The translations under genes and the position numbers were made by a program. A stretch of DNA of 16,246 nucleotides, taken from positions 1 to 16,246 of the forward strand of contig CAUZFZ010000204.1 of the NCBI GenBank assembly GCA_963579025.1, given 5' to 3'. The notes beneath the pieces were generated by a model. The model did no database searches. It saw only the letters and a list, made by a program, of their open reading frames with translations, and was not told the DNA's origin. This document shows positions 14,937 through 16,246 of the stretch, piece by piece (position 1 is the first letter of the stretch; each line of letters starts with the position of its first letter). Source of the stretch: CAUZFZ01 sp963579025. Lineage in GTDB: Bacteria; Planctomycetota; Planctomycetia; Planctomycetales; Planctomycetaceae.

Positions 14937-16175
14937 TCATTGTGAAATTGTCAGCACAGTCATCTGGCCCGGCATGATCTTCAAGTGCTGTACTGTGACA
15001 AGCCCAGTGCGATCGACGGCAATCGTCCCGCCTCCACCCGCCGAGTCTGTCCACTTCAAGTGTTCGCCGTTGCGAGGAATGAACTTCTGGCATCGACGCG
15101 GCGTCACGTCAACAGTCATCTCTTCTTCGGCCAGTTCGTTGCTCAGCGAAACGGACCACTTGTCTCCTTCATCCACGAGATCGGTCCAGACAAATCCAAG
15201 ATTGATGCCGCCTTCGAGAGCTCCGTTGTCGTCGTTAAGCACTCTGCGGACGCGGTTTCCTTCTGGCGCTTCGACTTCTCCCGTGCCTGGATGGCCGTCA
15301 ATGGAACTGTTGCTGAACGACGGATAGCTCAGGTTTCGAGCGAACTTTTCCGGTGGATACCATCTCATAACCTCACGCATCGCAGCAGCACCGGTGGAGT
15401 GATTACCGTTGTTCCACGCGAACGCAAACCCATGTCGGCCCGCGGTCAGCGCCCTGACCATTTCGATCTGCTCTTTGAACGTCGCGAACCCGTCGTGCCG
15501 GCCGCAACACCAGCCGATAAAGGGCAGGTCGCCATCGTGTTCTTTCACGAAGGCGACCATGTCCATCCGGTCGTAGTAGTCTGTCGTTCCGTCAGGCATC
15601 GTGACCGGCGTATTGGCAGCGATCTTGACCAGCGATGGTAAACCGCGTTGCTTCATGCGCGGTCGGTTCGGATAGACGGCTGCAAACAACTCCGGATGGC
15701 GCAGTGCAAAGCTGGCAGTTCCCCAGGCACCCATCGACCCGCCTTGCGCGTATACCCGAAGGGGATCGACGTGGTACGCATTTTTTGCCCAATCGATCAG
15801 CCACAGCATTCGGCGTTCCGTGAAATCGTATGCCCGCGGTTCCTTATGCTCAGCCCATTGCGGCACGCAGTGATATCCGAACCAATAGGATTCCCTGGTA
15901 CCGTTCCCATTGGGATGGGCCATAGTCTCGCGAGCGCGCAGAGACAAACGGCGATCATGAGTGTTGGGGACGGTTCGTTCATCGACCGTGAACTGCCAGG
16001 GCAATCCGTCACGATAGCCCCATTGGCGACGTCCCCAGAAAAGGTAGTAGTCCCCATGATCCGAGCCTGGGCCGCCACGCGCACTACTGGCATGCAGACT
16101 TACCATCAACGGCAGGTGTTTCTCGCCGCTTAGCATCGTGCGGTAAATTACTGTCGCACTATGGCAAGGCGACAT
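14937..16175 (-). CDS. Alpha/beta-hydrolase esterase, PHB-depolymerase-like
   Basis: 412 residues from ATG 16175. The catalytic core includes LPLMVSLHASS at the oxyanion strand, nucleophile Ser147 in YAQGGSMGAWG, acid Asp228 in GWCCGRHDGF and His259 in NNGNHS, a full triad. Conserved-looking aromatic segments lie between (ESYWFGYHCVPQW). The C-terminal quarter (about 285-412) looks like a beta-sandwich domain (GGINLGFVWTDLVDEGDKW, MTVDVTPRRCQKFIPRNGEH). No signal peptide is visible, there is no good ribosome site at this ATG, and an in-frame TGA lies 14 codons upstream, so the N-terminus may be lost through a frameshift or lie in sequence misread here. Family knowledge supports an ester hydrolase; the substrate cannot be told. 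The ATG/TTG choice within the first 30 codons is uncertain. Confidence 0.82.
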   Translation of the reverse strand: MSPCHSATVIYRTMLSGEKHLPLMVSLHASSARGGPGSDHGDYYLFWGRRQWGYRDGLPWQFTVDERTVPNTHDRRLSLRARETMAHPNGNGTRESYWFGYHCVPQWAEHKEPRAYDFTERRMLWLIDWAKNAYHVDPLRVYAQGGSMGAWGTASFALRHPELFAAVYPNRPRMKQRGLPSLVKIAANTPVTMPDGTTDYYDRMDMVAFVKEHDGDLPFIGWCCGRHDGFATFKEQIEMVRALTAGRHGFAFAWNNGNHSTGAAAMREVMRWYPPEKFARNLSYPSFSNSSIDGHPGTGEVEAPEGNRVRRVLNDDNGALEGGINLGFVWTDLVDEGDKWSVSLSNELAEEEMTVDVTPRRCQKFIPRNGEHLKWTDSAGGGGTIAVDRTGLVTVQHLKIMPGQMTVLTISQ

Positions 16176-16246
16176 AGTTCCATTTTGGAAAAAGATGATC
16201 GTATACGATTTTCAGGTTCTGTTTCATTTCTTCAGAAGCATTACGG

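Overview
The window looks like a piece of a planctomycete (Planctomycetota) chromosome. This rests on gene content rather than any marker gene: large exported PQQ-type beta-propeller proteins with a methyltransferase-like N-terminal domain, FG-GAP/VCBS proteins ending in an ASPIC/UnbV-like segment, a DUF1552 fragment, and exported alpha/beta-hydrolase esterases. The family names come from reading the translations; no database search was run.

Layout, right to left, because almost everything is on the minus strand. At the right edge (14937-16175, minus) is an esterase with a PHB-depolymerase-like catalytic core. It converges on a DUF819-type membrane protein (13657-14823, plus), the only plus-strand gene. 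A 143-bp divergent region containing a perfect 16-bp palindrome separates that gene from a minus-strand run: a secreted Kelch-like protein (12458-13513), a coiled-coil lipoprotein (11475-12236), a broken DUF1552 fragment (11239-11444), a glycerophosphodiester phosphodiesterase (GDPD, 10315-11211), two tandem FG-GAP/UnbV paralogues (8795-10297 and 7163-8731), a partly deleted copy of the GDPD 3' end (6997-7101), a double alpha/beta-hydrolase esterase (4851-6977), and two methyltransferase-like/propeller proteins (1902-4730 and 113-1636). The last of these seems to have lost its C-terminal half. The left 112 bp hold an inverted repeat and possibly the start of another gene.

How the parts may work together (inference): nearly every intact minus-strand product from 1 to 13.5 kb carries an export signal. 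The set combines an esterase, a phosphodiesterase and several propeller or Ca2+-binding repeat proteins, which suggests breakdown or remodelling of an extracellular or envelope polymer. Only the GDPD to FG-GAP junction shows tight translational coupling (TGATG), so a single operon is not proven.

The most notable observations are evolutionary. Remnants of at least two genes (GDPD 3' end, DUF1552 C-terminus) and one truncated propeller gene lie among paralogue pairs, suggesting repeated duplication and loss. Other points are the exported methyltransferase-like domains, the hydrolase whose second domain lacks its nucleophile, the GDPD with a substituted presumed metal ligand, and the palindrome in the divergent promoter region. 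I see no rRNA, tRNA, CRISPR array, complete insertion sequence or phage gene. No gene-free stretch exceeds 300 bp.
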